The position numbers were made by a program, and so were the translations under genes. Positions 1 through 5,946 of a DNA stretch of 7,024 nt are shown piece after piece. The notes under the pieces are model-generated. The model searched no databases. It saw only the letters and a program-made list of their open reading frames with translations, and was not told the origin of the DNA. The first letter of the stretch is position 1, and each line of letters begins with the position of its first letter. Source of the stretch: Bacillota bacterium (lineage in GTDB: Bacteria > Bacillota > Desulfitobacteriia > Desulfitobacteriales > Desulfitobacteriaceae); contig JAJZSC010000176.1 of NCBI GenBank assembly GCA_021849995.1, positions 1 through 7,024 on the forward strand, given 5' to 3'.

Positions 1-132
1 TTCCCCAAGTCCTGCAAACATGATGCATAATATGTGATAATAAAATCAGGGATTTGATGGGATTGTTGACGGATAATGGTTTATTTTAAAGTATGCCTTT
101 GCTAATTCAACAATCTAAGAATTATTTCTAAT

Positions 133-157
133 ATGGCTGGGCAACCGGCCATTTTTT
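133..157 (+). terminator. Rho-independent terminator of an upstream gene
   Basis: ATGGCTGG pairs with CCGGCCAT (one G-T wobble) across a GCAA tetraloop and is followed by six T. This is a clear intrinsic terminator for plus-strand transcription entering from the left. The gene it ends lies mostly outside the window. Positions 1-30 are open to a stop in two frames (TAA at 28-30 and TGA at 34-36), so the true 3' end cannot be chosen. Nothing else recognisable lies in 37-132. Confidence 0.8.
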
Positions 158-206
158 GTCCCATAAAAACATGCGTTACATGTATAGTTTATTGAAAGGG
201 AAAGTA

Positions 207-389
207 ATGTTAGAAGAATTTCGGACACACATAATAAATAAGATGAATGTGGTTAAAACCGATCCAAATCTCACAAATGAGGAAAAAGACAAACGAATAA
301 TTCAACTGGCAAGGATCCTTTGAAAGGCATTTTTAGAACATCGTTTTCCTGAATACTTTAAAACTACTCAGTTAGATGATATATTATAA
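207..389 (+). pseudogene. Small charged protein ORF interrupted by an in-frame TGA
   Basis: ATG at 207 follows an AAAGGG ribosome site with 6-nt spacing. The frame runs 38 codons to TGA at 321-323, then stays open for 21 more codons (starting KAFLEHRFPEYF) to TAA at 387-389. Both halves have the same character: charged, helical and without membrane segments. That suggests one roughly 60-residue protein broken by a single nonsense change. I do not recognise the family. Readthrough or selenocysteine insertion is possible in principle, but no convincing stem-loop follows the TGA and other genes here are decayed too, so a pseudogene is the simpler reading. A functional 38-residue protein ending at the TGA is the other option. 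Confidence 0.5.
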
Positions 390-545
390 CAATTATAAAA
401 CTAAGGCAGAAGCAAAATTATCGGCATTACCATGGATGACAAGCCGCCGAACGTTTTATTAATAGGCTCAGACATATTTTCCTCCATAATTAATAAAAGA
501 TTTCATTACTTATTATCCCCATTAGTGAACTTATTAATCTACTGG

Positions 546-565
546 GTTTAGTATTTTTACTAAAC
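546..565. promoter_or_regulatory. Perfect 8-bp inverted repeat upstream of the receptor gene
   Basis: GTTTAGTA and TACTAAAC flank a TTTT loop. No T-run follows, so it is not a standard terminator. It lies about 70 bp upstream of the receptor start and just upstream of the promoter-like sequence at 580-606, a position that would suit an operator or an mRNA-independent protein site. A chance AT-rich palindrome is also possible. Confidence 0.3.
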
Positions 566-579
566 TTGCCACCTTTTAC

Positions 580-606
580 TTGATTAATTATTTTCCATGT
601 TAAACT
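580..606 (+). promoter_or_regulatory. Candidate promoter region of the intact receptor gene
   Basis: TTGATT at 580-585 and TAAACT at 601-606 resemble sigma-A boxes but are only 15 nt apart. The stretch aligns with the sequence upstream of the second receptor copy, where the equivalent boxes are 17 nt apart, so it was duplicated together with the gene. I see no sigma-D (flagellar) type GCCGATAA box, although chemotaxis genes often have one. Confidence 0.3.
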
Positions 607-636
607 CTTTATTAACGAAAGGAAGTGATTGTCAAA

Positions 637-1461
637 ATGACAGCAAATAATTTAACCAATTTTATTACCATTACGGAAACTATCAAAGCATTAATTGGTC
701 CAGAAGTATCAGTAGGAATCAGTGATAGGGAAAAATATATTTATTATATTCCTGGCGAAACCTTAGATTTAAAAATTAAAAATGGTGACCCCATCAAAAG
801 TGGAAGCATCGCCTATAAAACACTACAGTCTCAGAAAAGGGTGGTTGCTAAAATTGATAGTACCAATTATGGTATTGGTTATATTGGAATGGGAGCTCCA
901 CTTTATGATGATGGAAAATTAGTTGGTACAATCGGATTATACGAACCAACAACTACTCAAGATACTTTGATTGACGACTCCCGCAGATTAGATTCTGCCT
1001 TGGAAACAATCAGTCAAACCTCTGATGAATTAGTCGCTACATCAGAGCAATTGGCTGCTACGGCAACAAATTTATCCTCACAGGCCCAGGATATTAATTC
1101 AAATATCCAAACCACAGACAGTGTGCTCAATTTAATTAGAGAAGTGGCGTCTCAAACTCACCTGTTGGGGCTAAATGCTGCCATAGAAGCAGCCCGGGCG
1201 GGAGACACAGGAAGGGGGTTCAATGTGGTGGCAGAAGAAATAAGAAAACTGGCAAACCGTACAAACAGCTCTATAAAAGAAGTCACCCAAACCCTTGAAA
1301 TGATAAAGTCTACCGTTAACGATTTAACTGAGCAAACATATCAGATCGCTGCGGTTTCTGAACAGCAAACGGCTTCAGTCGAAGAAATATCAAGCTCATC
1401 ACAGCAAATATCGTTAATGTCCCGTGAGCTTAGTGAACTCGCCGAACAGTTGGTAAAGTAA
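637..1461 (+). CDS. Soluble methyl-accepting chemotaxis-type signalling protein
   Basis: A 274-residue cytoplasmic receptor with no membrane segment. Residues 1-105 form a compact sensor fold: a short helix followed by alternating strands, including GYIGMGAPLYDDGKLVGTIG, which resembles a PAS/GAF/Cache-like ligand domain (fold is inferred). Residues about 125-274 are the helical MCP signalling domain. Its conserved hairpin tip, LGLNAAIEAARAGDTGRGF followed by VVAEEIRKLA (residues 177-206), is the region that contacts CheA and CheW. The domain is shorter than in classical transmembrane receptors, as in other small soluble MCPs. ATG 637 is preferred over GTG 625 because AAGGAAGTG at 619-627 forms the ribosome site and covers that GTG. 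It appears to be a single-gene unit. The ligand is unknown. A role in gene regulation or a non-flagellar pathway rather than swimming cannot be excluded, since no che genes are in view. Confidence 0.9.
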   Translation: MTANNLTNFITITETIKALIGPEVSVGISDREKYIYYIPGETLDLKIKNGDPIKSGSIAYKTLQSQKRVVAKIDSTNYGIGYIGMGAPLYDDGKLVGTIGLYEPTTTQDTLIDDSRRLDSALETISQTSDELVATSEQLAATATNLSSQAQDINSNIQTTDSVLNLIREVASQTHLLGLNAAIEAARAGDTGRGFNVVAEEIRKLANRTNSSIKEVTQTLEMIKSTVNDLTEQTYQIAAVSEQQTASVEEISSSSQQISLMSRELSELAEQLVK

Positions 1462-1581
1462 TTTTGGGCATTTCTTATCCCTAAAAACTACATATATCTC
1501 CTTTGAAGAGAAGAATTTCTTAATGCTATATCCACAACCAGAATTGCTCTGTTTATATGGCAAATATGGGTCTAAAATATT

Positions 1582-1717
1582 ATGGCATTTGAAGGAATAG
1601 GATCAATAGCTGATAGCGCCACTTTATTATACTTCTTATACGGGGTTATAAGAAAGCCAACGAATACGTGAAAAATATGAAAAAATTTCTAATGAAAACA
1701 AACAAGGTCAACGGTAA
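1582..1717 (+). pseudogene. Frameshifted small membrane-protein ORF
   Basis: From ATG 1582 the frame reads MAFEGIGSIADSATLLYFLY, then GVIRK, and meets TGA at 1669. Removing one C at about 1656-1657 joins it to a second frame rich in K, E, N and Q, starting REKYEKISNENK and ending at TAA 1715-1717. The reconstructed product is about 45 residues: a short hydrophobic stretch (about 10-22) and then a strongly charged tail, a layout common in small membrane proteins. I do not recognise a family, and no good ribosome site precedes the ATG. It fills the gap between the two receptor copies, and the terminator at 1752 follows it. It could also be chance open sequence. Confidence 0.3.
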
Positions 1718-1751
1718 CTTGCAGTAATGACAGTCCCATGGCTATAGACAT

Positions 1752-1779
1752 CCCCGATAATTTCGGGGGGTTCTTTTTA
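1752..1779 (+). terminator. Rho-independent terminator
   Basis: CCCCGA and TCGGGG pair across a TAATT loop and are followed by GG and a T-rich tract (TTCTTTTTAT). It would end plus-strand transcripts from the intact receptor and the small decayed ORF after it, and would insulate the second receptor copy. Confidence 0.75.
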
Positions 1780-1848
1780 TTGCAACCAGACTTTGCAATT
1801 AAAGGCAACCTCGTCCGGTTATACTTCAACCAGGTAAGACTTATTTAC

Positions 1849-1877
1849 TTGAATAATATAATTTTCATTGCTAAACT
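1849..1877 (+). promoter_or_regulatory. Sigma-A-like promoter of the decayed receptor copy
   Basis: TTGAAT at 1849-1854 and TAAACT at 1872-1877 are separated by exactly 17 nt. The block aligns with 580-606 upstream of the intact receptor, where the spacer is 15 nt. It sits just upstream of a strong GAAGGGGTG ribosome site and ATG 1906, so the copy may still be transcribed. Confidence 0.45.
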
Positions 1878-1905
1878 TTAATAAATAAACTGAAGGGGTG
1901 AACAA

Positions 1906-2380
1906 ATGACAACAAGTCCAAGCAAATTAGTTACAATCGCAGATACTATTAAAAATTTACAGCAGCAGCTGACTGCCACATCAACCAATTTATCCATGCA
2001 GGCACAGGATATTAAATCAAATATCCAAACCACAGACATTGTACTCAATCTAATTAGAGATGTGGTATCTCAAACCCACCTGTTGGGAGTCAATGCTGCT
2101 ATAGAAGCAACATGGGCTGGAGACACCGGAAAGGGGTTCAATGTTGTAGCCGAAGAAATAGAAAAACTGACAAACCGTACAAACAGCTCTATAATAGGAG
2201 TCACCCAAACACTCAAAATGATAAAGCATACCGTTTCTGATTTAACTGAACAAATATATCAAATTACTGCCGTTTCGAAACAGCAAACTGCTTCAGTCGA
2301 AGAAATATCAGGTTGAATAAAGCATATATCTTTAATATCCGGTGAGCTTAGTGAACTCGCAGAAACAGCTGGTAAAGTAA
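1906..2380 (+). pseudogene. Decayed sensor-less copy of the neighbouring receptor gene
   Basis: ATG 1906 follows GAAGGGGTG with 6-7 nt spacing. It opens 136 codons to TGA 2314-2316. Residues 1-19 match the start of the intact receptor, then jump directly to its residue 138, a net in-frame loss of about 117 residues that removes the sensor. The rest matches the signalling domain, but tip residues are altered: the Arg of EAARAGD is Trp, and the Arg of EEIRKLA is Glu. After the TGA, homology continues to 2380 with one extra base (GAAACAGCTGG against GAACAGTTGG), so the original C-terminus is also frameshifted. These changes point to a dying duplicate. The strong ribosome site and the in-frame nature of the large deletion leave open a translated 136-residue signalling fragment that could interfere with the parent. 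Confidence 0.8.
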
Positions 2381-2439
2381 TTCTCGACTTTGGTGATTTT
2401 TCTCTCTAAATGTAAAGTACAGTGTTACTATAGCATTGC

Positions 2440-2466
2440 ACCCCCTGGCCTGAATAGTCAGGGGGT
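2440..2466 (+). terminator. GC-rich hairpin, possible terminator of the decayed receptor
   Basis: ACCCCCTG and CAGGGGGT form a perfect 8-bp stem with an 11-nt loop, 60 bp beyond the end of receptor homology. Only a weak T content follows (TACTATT), so termination efficiency is uncertain. Confidence 0.5.
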
Positions 2467-2503
2467 TACTATTGAAAAAGTATCAGAAGGTTACGATACC
2501 TAA

Positions 2504-2794
2504 GTTCTCAAAAACCTGATTCTTTGCGTTTTGCCTCATCGGCGTCCTAGGGTTATTATTTGGAGCCTTTATAATAAAATTCTCGTATTGTGAATCACCA
2601 ACTTTCCTCCTTTACCTGCTGGTGGTAGCGGAAGAAGTGCCAAAGAAAGATTAAACGATGGAATGTATTGTACTTTAGTCCCTATTAACGAGATTAAGCA
2701 ATGGCTTGTACTATTAGATGTTGACTACCTGCAAAGGGAATGGGATTCTTGGCTATTAGAAAAAACAAAGGGTGTCCTTTGTGAACTAATTTAA
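2504..2794 (+). pseudogene. Copy 1 of an unrecognised gene fragment, broken by TGA
   Basis: The frame is open from 2504 but has an in-frame TGA at 2591-2593 and ends with TAA 2792-2794. Its core reads MYCTLVPINEIKQW, then LVLLDVDYLQREW, and matches copy 2 (4168-4377) at about 24 of 35 residues, with mostly conservative differences. The part before the TGA (VIIWSLYNK) also resembles copy 2 (QHIWAFENK), so homology spans the stop. Between them, copy 1 carries about 15 extra codons that include PPLPAGG. The only good in-frame start is ATG 2663, inside the conserved core and not shared by copy 2. I therefore read both as 3' remnants of a longer gene. The function is unknown; the core is rich in Trp, Leu and Ile, with no motif I can name. 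Confidence 0.5.
2648..2752 (+). repeat. Direct repeat, copy A (partner 4240-4344)
   Basis: These 105 bases align without gaps to 4240-4344, with 18 differences by hand count (about 83% identity). Substitutions lie mainly at third positions or exchange similar residues (V/I, K/R, L/F). The two copies therefore diverged while under protein-coding constraint, before or apart from the present truncation. Confidence 0.8.
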
Positions 2795-2878
2795 TCAGTA
2801 TTCAGAAGAATGGTAGAGACAGGGAAATCAATAATAGTTGTGCTTTACTTCATGAAAGAGAGATATCTTTTATTAAGC

Positions 2879-2908
2879 AATAATGCTCTCTAGAAGGGAA
2901 GCATTATT
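2879..2908. terminator. Inverted repeat, possible terminator
   Basis: AATAATGCT and AGCATTATT form a perfect 9-bp stem around a 12-nt loop, followed by CTTTC. It lies between gene fragment copy 1 and the IS remnant. It could terminate either strand weakly or be a leftover of an earlier element. Confidence 0.4.
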
Positions 2909-2953
2909 CTTTCAAAATCTTCTAACTAAATATAGAGGTATATTTCCTTATCC

Positions 2954-3073
2954 TGCCGCTTTAAAACACGTAAGGAAGCTAAGCAGGCCATTTTTGAGTA
3001 CAATGTTTTTTATATCCGGCATCGGCGACACTCCAGGCTGGGATACTTGACGCCTTTGGGATTCAGATGTTAA
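2954..3073 (+). pseudogene. IS3-family transposase, C-terminal remnant
   Basis: The frame gives CRFKTRKEAKQAIFEY, then VFYIRHRRHS and LGYLTP, ending at TAA 3071. This is the characteristic C-terminus of IS3/IS150-type OrfB transposases (usually KEAKQAIFEYIEVFYNRQRRHSALGYLSP, split here by one lost residue in the IEVFYN part). These DDE integrase enzymes cut and join the insertion-sequence ends. Everything upstream, including the catalytic D, D and E, is absent, and the sequence just before 2954 fits only another frame. The remnant cannot be active. Confidence 0.8.
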
Positions 3074-3187
3074 TTTAGGTAAAAAGAAGCGGACAAGGTT
3101 GCATAGCAAAAGGGTGCCTCCGTCAATGGGATGGGAGGCGAATAATTTCATAAAAATCCGTGAATTTTAAAGCAACATGCAGTTTGA

Positions 3188-3214
3188 TGTGTCTATTTTA
3201 TCTGGGACAGCTCA
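3188..3214. repeat. Putative IS3-type right terminal inverted repeat
   Basis: On the minus strand it begins TGAGCTGTCCCAGATAAA and continues to AGACACA, a typical IS3-family terminus. The last element base is inferred to be A3214. No partner repeat is present, so a target-site duplication cannot be tested here. Confidence 0.5.
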
Positions 3215-3236
3215 ATGCCGAAAAAAGGAATGAATC

Positions 3237-3887
3237 ATGAGCAAACGGAGAAAGAATTTCATACCCGCGTTCAGATTTGACTGGCTTACTCCTTTATTTG
3301 ATCCTTTCCTTAGGTTAACAATGCGTGAGTCTACATTTAAGCATAGTTTGGTGAAAGAGGCCTCTTTTCAGGAGAATAACCGTGTTCTAGACCTTGGGTG
3401 TGGTACCGGAACACTTGCTATCCTTATAAGACAAGCCTGGCCTTCGGCGGAAGTGATTGGTATAGATGCAGATGAACAGATCTTACAAATAGCCAGATCT
3501 AAGATTAGGAACGCTGGTTTGAACATTACTTTAGACAAAGGAATGGCGCCTAACCTTCCATATGCAGATGAATCATTTGACCTAGTTGTATCAAGCTTGT
3601 TTTTTCACCACCTAACACGGGAAAATAAGACTCTGACTTTGAACGAGGTGTACCGTATCCTGCGACCAACTGGCCACTTACTCTTAGCGGATTTTGGACA
3701 GCCCGACAATATCATGATGCATTTGGTTTCGTTGGTCATGAGGAACTTTGAAGAAGCAGCAGACAATTACAAAGGCCTACTACCAAAAATGATCCGTGAT
3801 GCTGGATTCGTCCAAGTACAAACAGTTGCTCAGTATTCGACCTTGTTTGGTACATTGTGTTTATATAAGGGGTACAAGCCGATCTAA
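3237..3887 (+). CDS. Class I SAM-dependent methyltransferase
   Basis: A 216-residue soluble enzyme of the UbiE/Methyltransf_11-25 type that would transfer a methyl group from S-adenosylmethionine to an unknown acceptor. Motif I, VLDLGCGTG, is at residues 50-58 and forms the SAM-binding glycine loop. The acidic residue of motif II is D77 in VIGIDAD. The later block PYADESFDLVVSSLFFHHL (108-126) is the usual motif IV region, and LRPTGHLLLADF (142-153) the next strand. The N-terminal FDWLTPLFDPFLRLTMRE cap is typical of a widespread stand-alone subfamily. AAGGAATGA precedes ATG 3237 at suitable spacing. Length and motifs are complete, so it should be active. It is the only intact gene between the two gene-fragment copies, sits directly behind an IS remnant, and has no partner gene that would name its substrate. 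Confidence 0.88.
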   Translation: MSKRRKNFIPAFRFDWLTPLFDPFLRLTMRESTFKHSLVKEASFQENNRVLDLGCGTGTLAILIRQAWPSAEVIGIDADEQILQIARSKIRNAGLNITLDKGMAPNLPYADESFDLVVSSLFFHHLTRENKTLTLNEVYRILRPTGHLLLADFGQPDNIMMHLVSLVMRNFEEAADNYKGLLPKMIRDAGFVQVQTVAQYSTLFGTLCLYKGYKPI

Positions 3888-3903
3888 AAATTCGGCACAA
3901 CAC

Positions 3904-4102
3904 TTAACACTTCGGACTGGTTGCGTAGTTGCCCGAAAAAAGACTGCCTTGTACCCGGTTTGATGGACATATAAAAATACCAGTACGTTTCTCAGGATCA
4001 CATGCAACAATAACTTTCTTACCCTCTAGCTCCGGATTCTTGGCTACATGGCAAACTGCTATAAAAACTATCAGCATCTGTCAACACTATTACCCTTTTC
4101 AA
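3904..4102 (-). pseudogene. 5' fragment of a Y-family (DinB/UmuC-type) DNA polymerase gene
   Basis: On the minus strand, TTG at 4102-4100 follows an AAGGGGG ribosome site and encodes LKRVIVLTDADSFYSS. This is the start of the polymerase palm, with the metal-binding Asp (residue 9) and the FY steric-gate region. One extra T at about 4053-4055 shifts the frame. The next frame reads CHVAKNPELEGKKVIVACD, then PEKRTGIFICPSNRV, the usual continuation in this family, before similarity fades and a TAA is reached at 3906-3904. Only about 55 of the family's roughly 350-400 codons remain. Intact members do error-prone synthesis past DNA damage. The fragment lies tail to tail with the methyltransferase and diverges from gene fragment copy 2. 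Confidence 0.78.
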
Positions 4103-4167
4103 GAATATTCCCCCTTCCCCCCAGAAAACATGTATTCCGCTTCCTGTTTTATTATTGGTTTTTTTAG

Positions 4168-4377
4168 TTAATACAGCATATATGGGCCTTTGAAAATAAA
4201 TTCAAAAGGCTACGCAGAAGTATACGTAGCGGTAAAAAAAGACTACACGATGGAATCTATTATGCATTGATCCCTATTAACGAGATTAGGCAATGGTTTA
4301 TACTATTAGATATTGATTACCTTCAAAAGGAATGGAGATCTTGGAGATCAAAAAAAAAGACACAAGAGCGTGTATGA
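4168..4377 (+). pseudogene. Copy 2 of the unrecognised gene fragment
   Basis: The frame is open from 4168 (after TAG 4165-4167) to TGA 4375-4377, 69 codons. It includes QHIWAFENKFKRLRRSIR, then RLHDGIYYALIPINEIRQW and FILLDIDYLQKEW. No ATG or GTG precedes the conserved core; the only alternative is TTG 4267 inside it, without a ribosome site. It is therefore best read as a 5'-truncated remnant paralogous to 2504-2794. The C-terminus differs from copy 1 after the EWxSW motif and passes through a run of nine A (about 4350-4358), where slippage may have changed the frame. The product is basic, and the function is unknown. Confidence 0.5.
4240..4344 (+). repeat. Direct repeat, copy B (partner 2648-2752)
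   Basis: A gap-free 105-base partner of 2648-2752, about 83% identical by hand count. The longest shared stretch is around CCTATTAACGAGATTA. The two copies bracket the IS3 remnant, the methyltransferase and the polymerase fragment. Confidence 0.8.
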
Positions 4378-4544
4378 CATCGTGAAGGCTGGAGATTAAT
4401 AACAACCTTATTTTAAACTTCTGGTGGAGAGTGTCATTGTAGAAACACAAAAAGTTTTTGATAAAAGTGGGGTTGTCTCTAAAAGGTATACTTGCAATAT
4501 GCACGGGGAGCAGATTACTTGTTCACAAGTCTTATCAATAAGTA

Positions 4545-4569
4545 GTTATCCGAGATAACCACATTTTTT
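4545..4569 (+). terminator. Weak hairpin with T-run, possible terminator
   Basis: GTTATC and GATAAC pair across a CGA loop, followed by CACA and six T. The short AU-rich stem makes it a weak plus-strand terminator at best. The surrounding 4378-4632 holds no gene I can support. Confidence 0.35.
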
Positions 4570-4632
4570 AGGTGTTCCTTTTATAACTTAACCAACATTT
4601 TTAACATACTTAAAACGTTCTGATTTTTAACC

Positions 4633-5805
4633 TTATAGACCAGTTTTTTGCCAAGACAGTTGCTGCAAACGAATACTTCCGGCTTCACCTATAATAAAGC
4701 GTGTATATTTGTTGCTTCCAAGAAGGAGGGTGATAAAGCAGGAAATAGCTATAGCAGCTAATGGGTCGAGGACAACTAGTAGATAGCCCGGGATAGCCTG
4801 GTTCCACAAATAGAAAGTATGCAAAAGAAATAACACTGCAGGGTGCATTAAATATATTCCAAGAGAGTTGGCAGACAAAACTTTTATAAATACCTTCAAA
4901 GACCCGCGCCTTTCCATGACAGATGACAACCAGAATAGTATTGCAATTATAGAAAGACTATAGATGTAAATACTGGGTTTAAAAACACTGACTGTCAAAT
5001 TCCAGGATTGCCCCAGGTAACGATAAAAGAAGAAGTATTCGCCTATAACGATTCCAGCACTAAAAAGCAATACAATCCCAATCAAGCATAGATGTTCAGA
5101 AATCCATTTTCGGCATACGTCCAGATGGAATCCACAAAACCCACCCAGCAAGTAAAAAGGCAAATATGAAAATAACAGGTGATTCTTATATTTAAGCAGC
5201 CAACCTGTAATACCTGCCCATGGCGTGCCTGCAACTAGATTAAGTAAGTTGGGTCCCTGTGTTTCCAAAATGTAATAGTAGATGATGCTTATAAAGAAAC
5301 CCCCTGCTAGTAAAATTCCTGCCCAAAAACGCCGACGACTTGGTTTAAACATTGAAAGTAATAAAGGGAGAAAAATGTAGAACTGAATAGTCACCACAAT
5401 ATAGTAAAGATGGTTAAAGCCATTCCCATTAATCAAACTATGTAGCCATAAGGTAACAAAACCTAACGGGTCTGACCATGTAACCATGTTGGATAAACTG
5501 CCAAGTAATAGATAGATAGCAGTCCATACTGCGTATGGTATAACCAAATTTTTAAGACGACGCTTAAAAAAACGTTCAACGCTGAGTTCCCTATCCTTGT
5601 AGCTATAAAAGAAAACCAGACCAGTTACAAACATAAAAACAAATCTACCGTAGCGGAGCATGTTTATTGCCAGCCCCTGAAAGGCATGGCTTATAGGATT
5701 AGTTCCTGGGATTGAGAAAAAGTAACCCATGGAATGAATAACTACTATTGTTATTAAACCGAATACCCGCAAATAATCTACTTCTCCAAGGTGTGCTTTG
5801 GCCAA
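4633..5805 (-). CDS. Acyltransferase-3 family multi-pass membrane protein
   Basis: A 390-residue protein with about ten hydrophobic helices, matching the length and pattern of the acyltransferase-3 family. These integral membrane enzymes move acyl groups, usually acetyl, onto surface sugars or similar acceptors. Family features visible are the early His in VIHSMGYFF (H24), the Arg-rich segment RYGRFVFMFVTGLVFFYSYK (51-70), the KRRLKNLVIPYAVW block (81-94), HLYYI (132-136) opening a membrane segment, and the late SLGIYLMHP (314-322). The start is TTG at 5805-5803, with AAGGAG 10 nt upstream; no ATG fits. It stands alone, so the acceptor is unknown: a wall, capsule or exopolysaccharide is typical. 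It is intact, unlike most of the DNA to its left. Confidence 0.85.
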   Translation of the reverse strand: MAKAHLGEVDYLRVFGLITIVVIHSMGYFFSIPGTNPISHAFQGLAINMLRYGRFVFMFVTGLVFFYSYKDRELSVERFFKRRLKNLVIPYAVWTAIYLLLGSLSNMVTWSDPLGFVTLWLHSLINGNGFNHLYYIVVTIQFYIFLPLLLSMFKPSRRRFWAGILLAGGFFISIIYYYILETQGPNLLNLVAGTPWAGITGWLLKYKNHLLFSYLPFYLLGGFCGFHLDVCRKWISEHLCLIGIVLLFSAGIVIGEYFFFYRYLGQSWNLTVSVFKPSIYIYSLSIIAILFWLSSVMERRGSLKVFIKVLSANSLGIYLMHPAVLFLLHTFYLWNQAIPGYLLVVLDPLAAIAISCFITLLLGSNKYTRFIIGEAGSIRLQQLSWQKTGL

Positions 5806-5903
5806 GGCTATTAAACTCCTTACTGTTGTGGGTTAATCTGACTCTGATATGGTTGGATATGGCTAAACGGGAAAAACAGGTTCAGAAATTAAATCGATAA
5901 TTC

Positions 5904-5932
5904 ACTTTAACTATACAGTTAGAATGTGTCAG
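5904..5932 (-). promoter_or_regulatory. Candidate sigma-A promoter of the acyltransferase gene
   Basis: On the minus strand, CTGACA (5932-5927) and TAAAGT (5909-5904) lie 17 nt apart, about 100 bp upstream of the TTG start. TATAGT (5915-5910) is an alternative -10 box. The -35 box lies in one arm of the inverted repeat at 5923-5946. Confidence 0.35.
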
Positions 5933-5946
5933 CTTAATGACACATT
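5923..5946. promoter_or_regulatory. Perfect 9-bp inverted repeat, possible operator
   Basis: AATGTGTCA and TGACACATT flank GCTTAA. The repeat overlaps the -35 box of the candidate acyltransferase promoter, as expected for a repressor site. It has no proper T-run on either side, so termination is less likely. Confidence 0.45.

Larger units (their letters stand above)
2954..3214 (+). mobile_element. Right-end remnant of an IS3-family insertion sequence
   Basis: The remnant comprises the transposase tail (2954-3073), about 115 bp of 3' sequence with a GCCTCC/GGAGGC hairpin (3116-3139), and a terminal sequence at about 3188-3214. That terminus reads TGTGTCTATTTTATC then TGGGACAGCTCA, the form expected for an IS3-type inverted repeat (TGAGCTGTCCC read outward). 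I find no matching left end in the window, so the left part was deleted. The element ends 22 bp before the methyltransferase start and may once have influenced its expression. Confidence 0.65.

Noticed and set aside
432..551. Plus-strand 39-codon ORF (MDDKPPNVLLIG start)
   Set aside because: There is no ribosome site, it ends inside the inverted repeat at 546-565, and I know no similar protein; it is probably chance.
207..2794. Alternative genetic code with TGA as a sense codon
   Set aside because: Intact genes contain no in-frame TGA, and TGA cleanly ends the ATPase gene before a coupled start; the interrupted frames show other decay.
2948..3151. Minus-strand 67-codon ORF
   Set aside because: It is antisense to the IS3 transposase tail, which has clear family motifs on the plus strand.
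3929..4171. Plus-strand 80-codon ORF
   Set aside because: It lies antisense to the recognisable Y-family polymerase fragment, has no ribosome site, and its composition fits no known protein.
4298..4504. Minus-strand 68-codon ORF
   Set aside because: It overlaps the repeated gene fragment, whose plus-strand frame is conserved between copies, and no ribosome site precedes its start.
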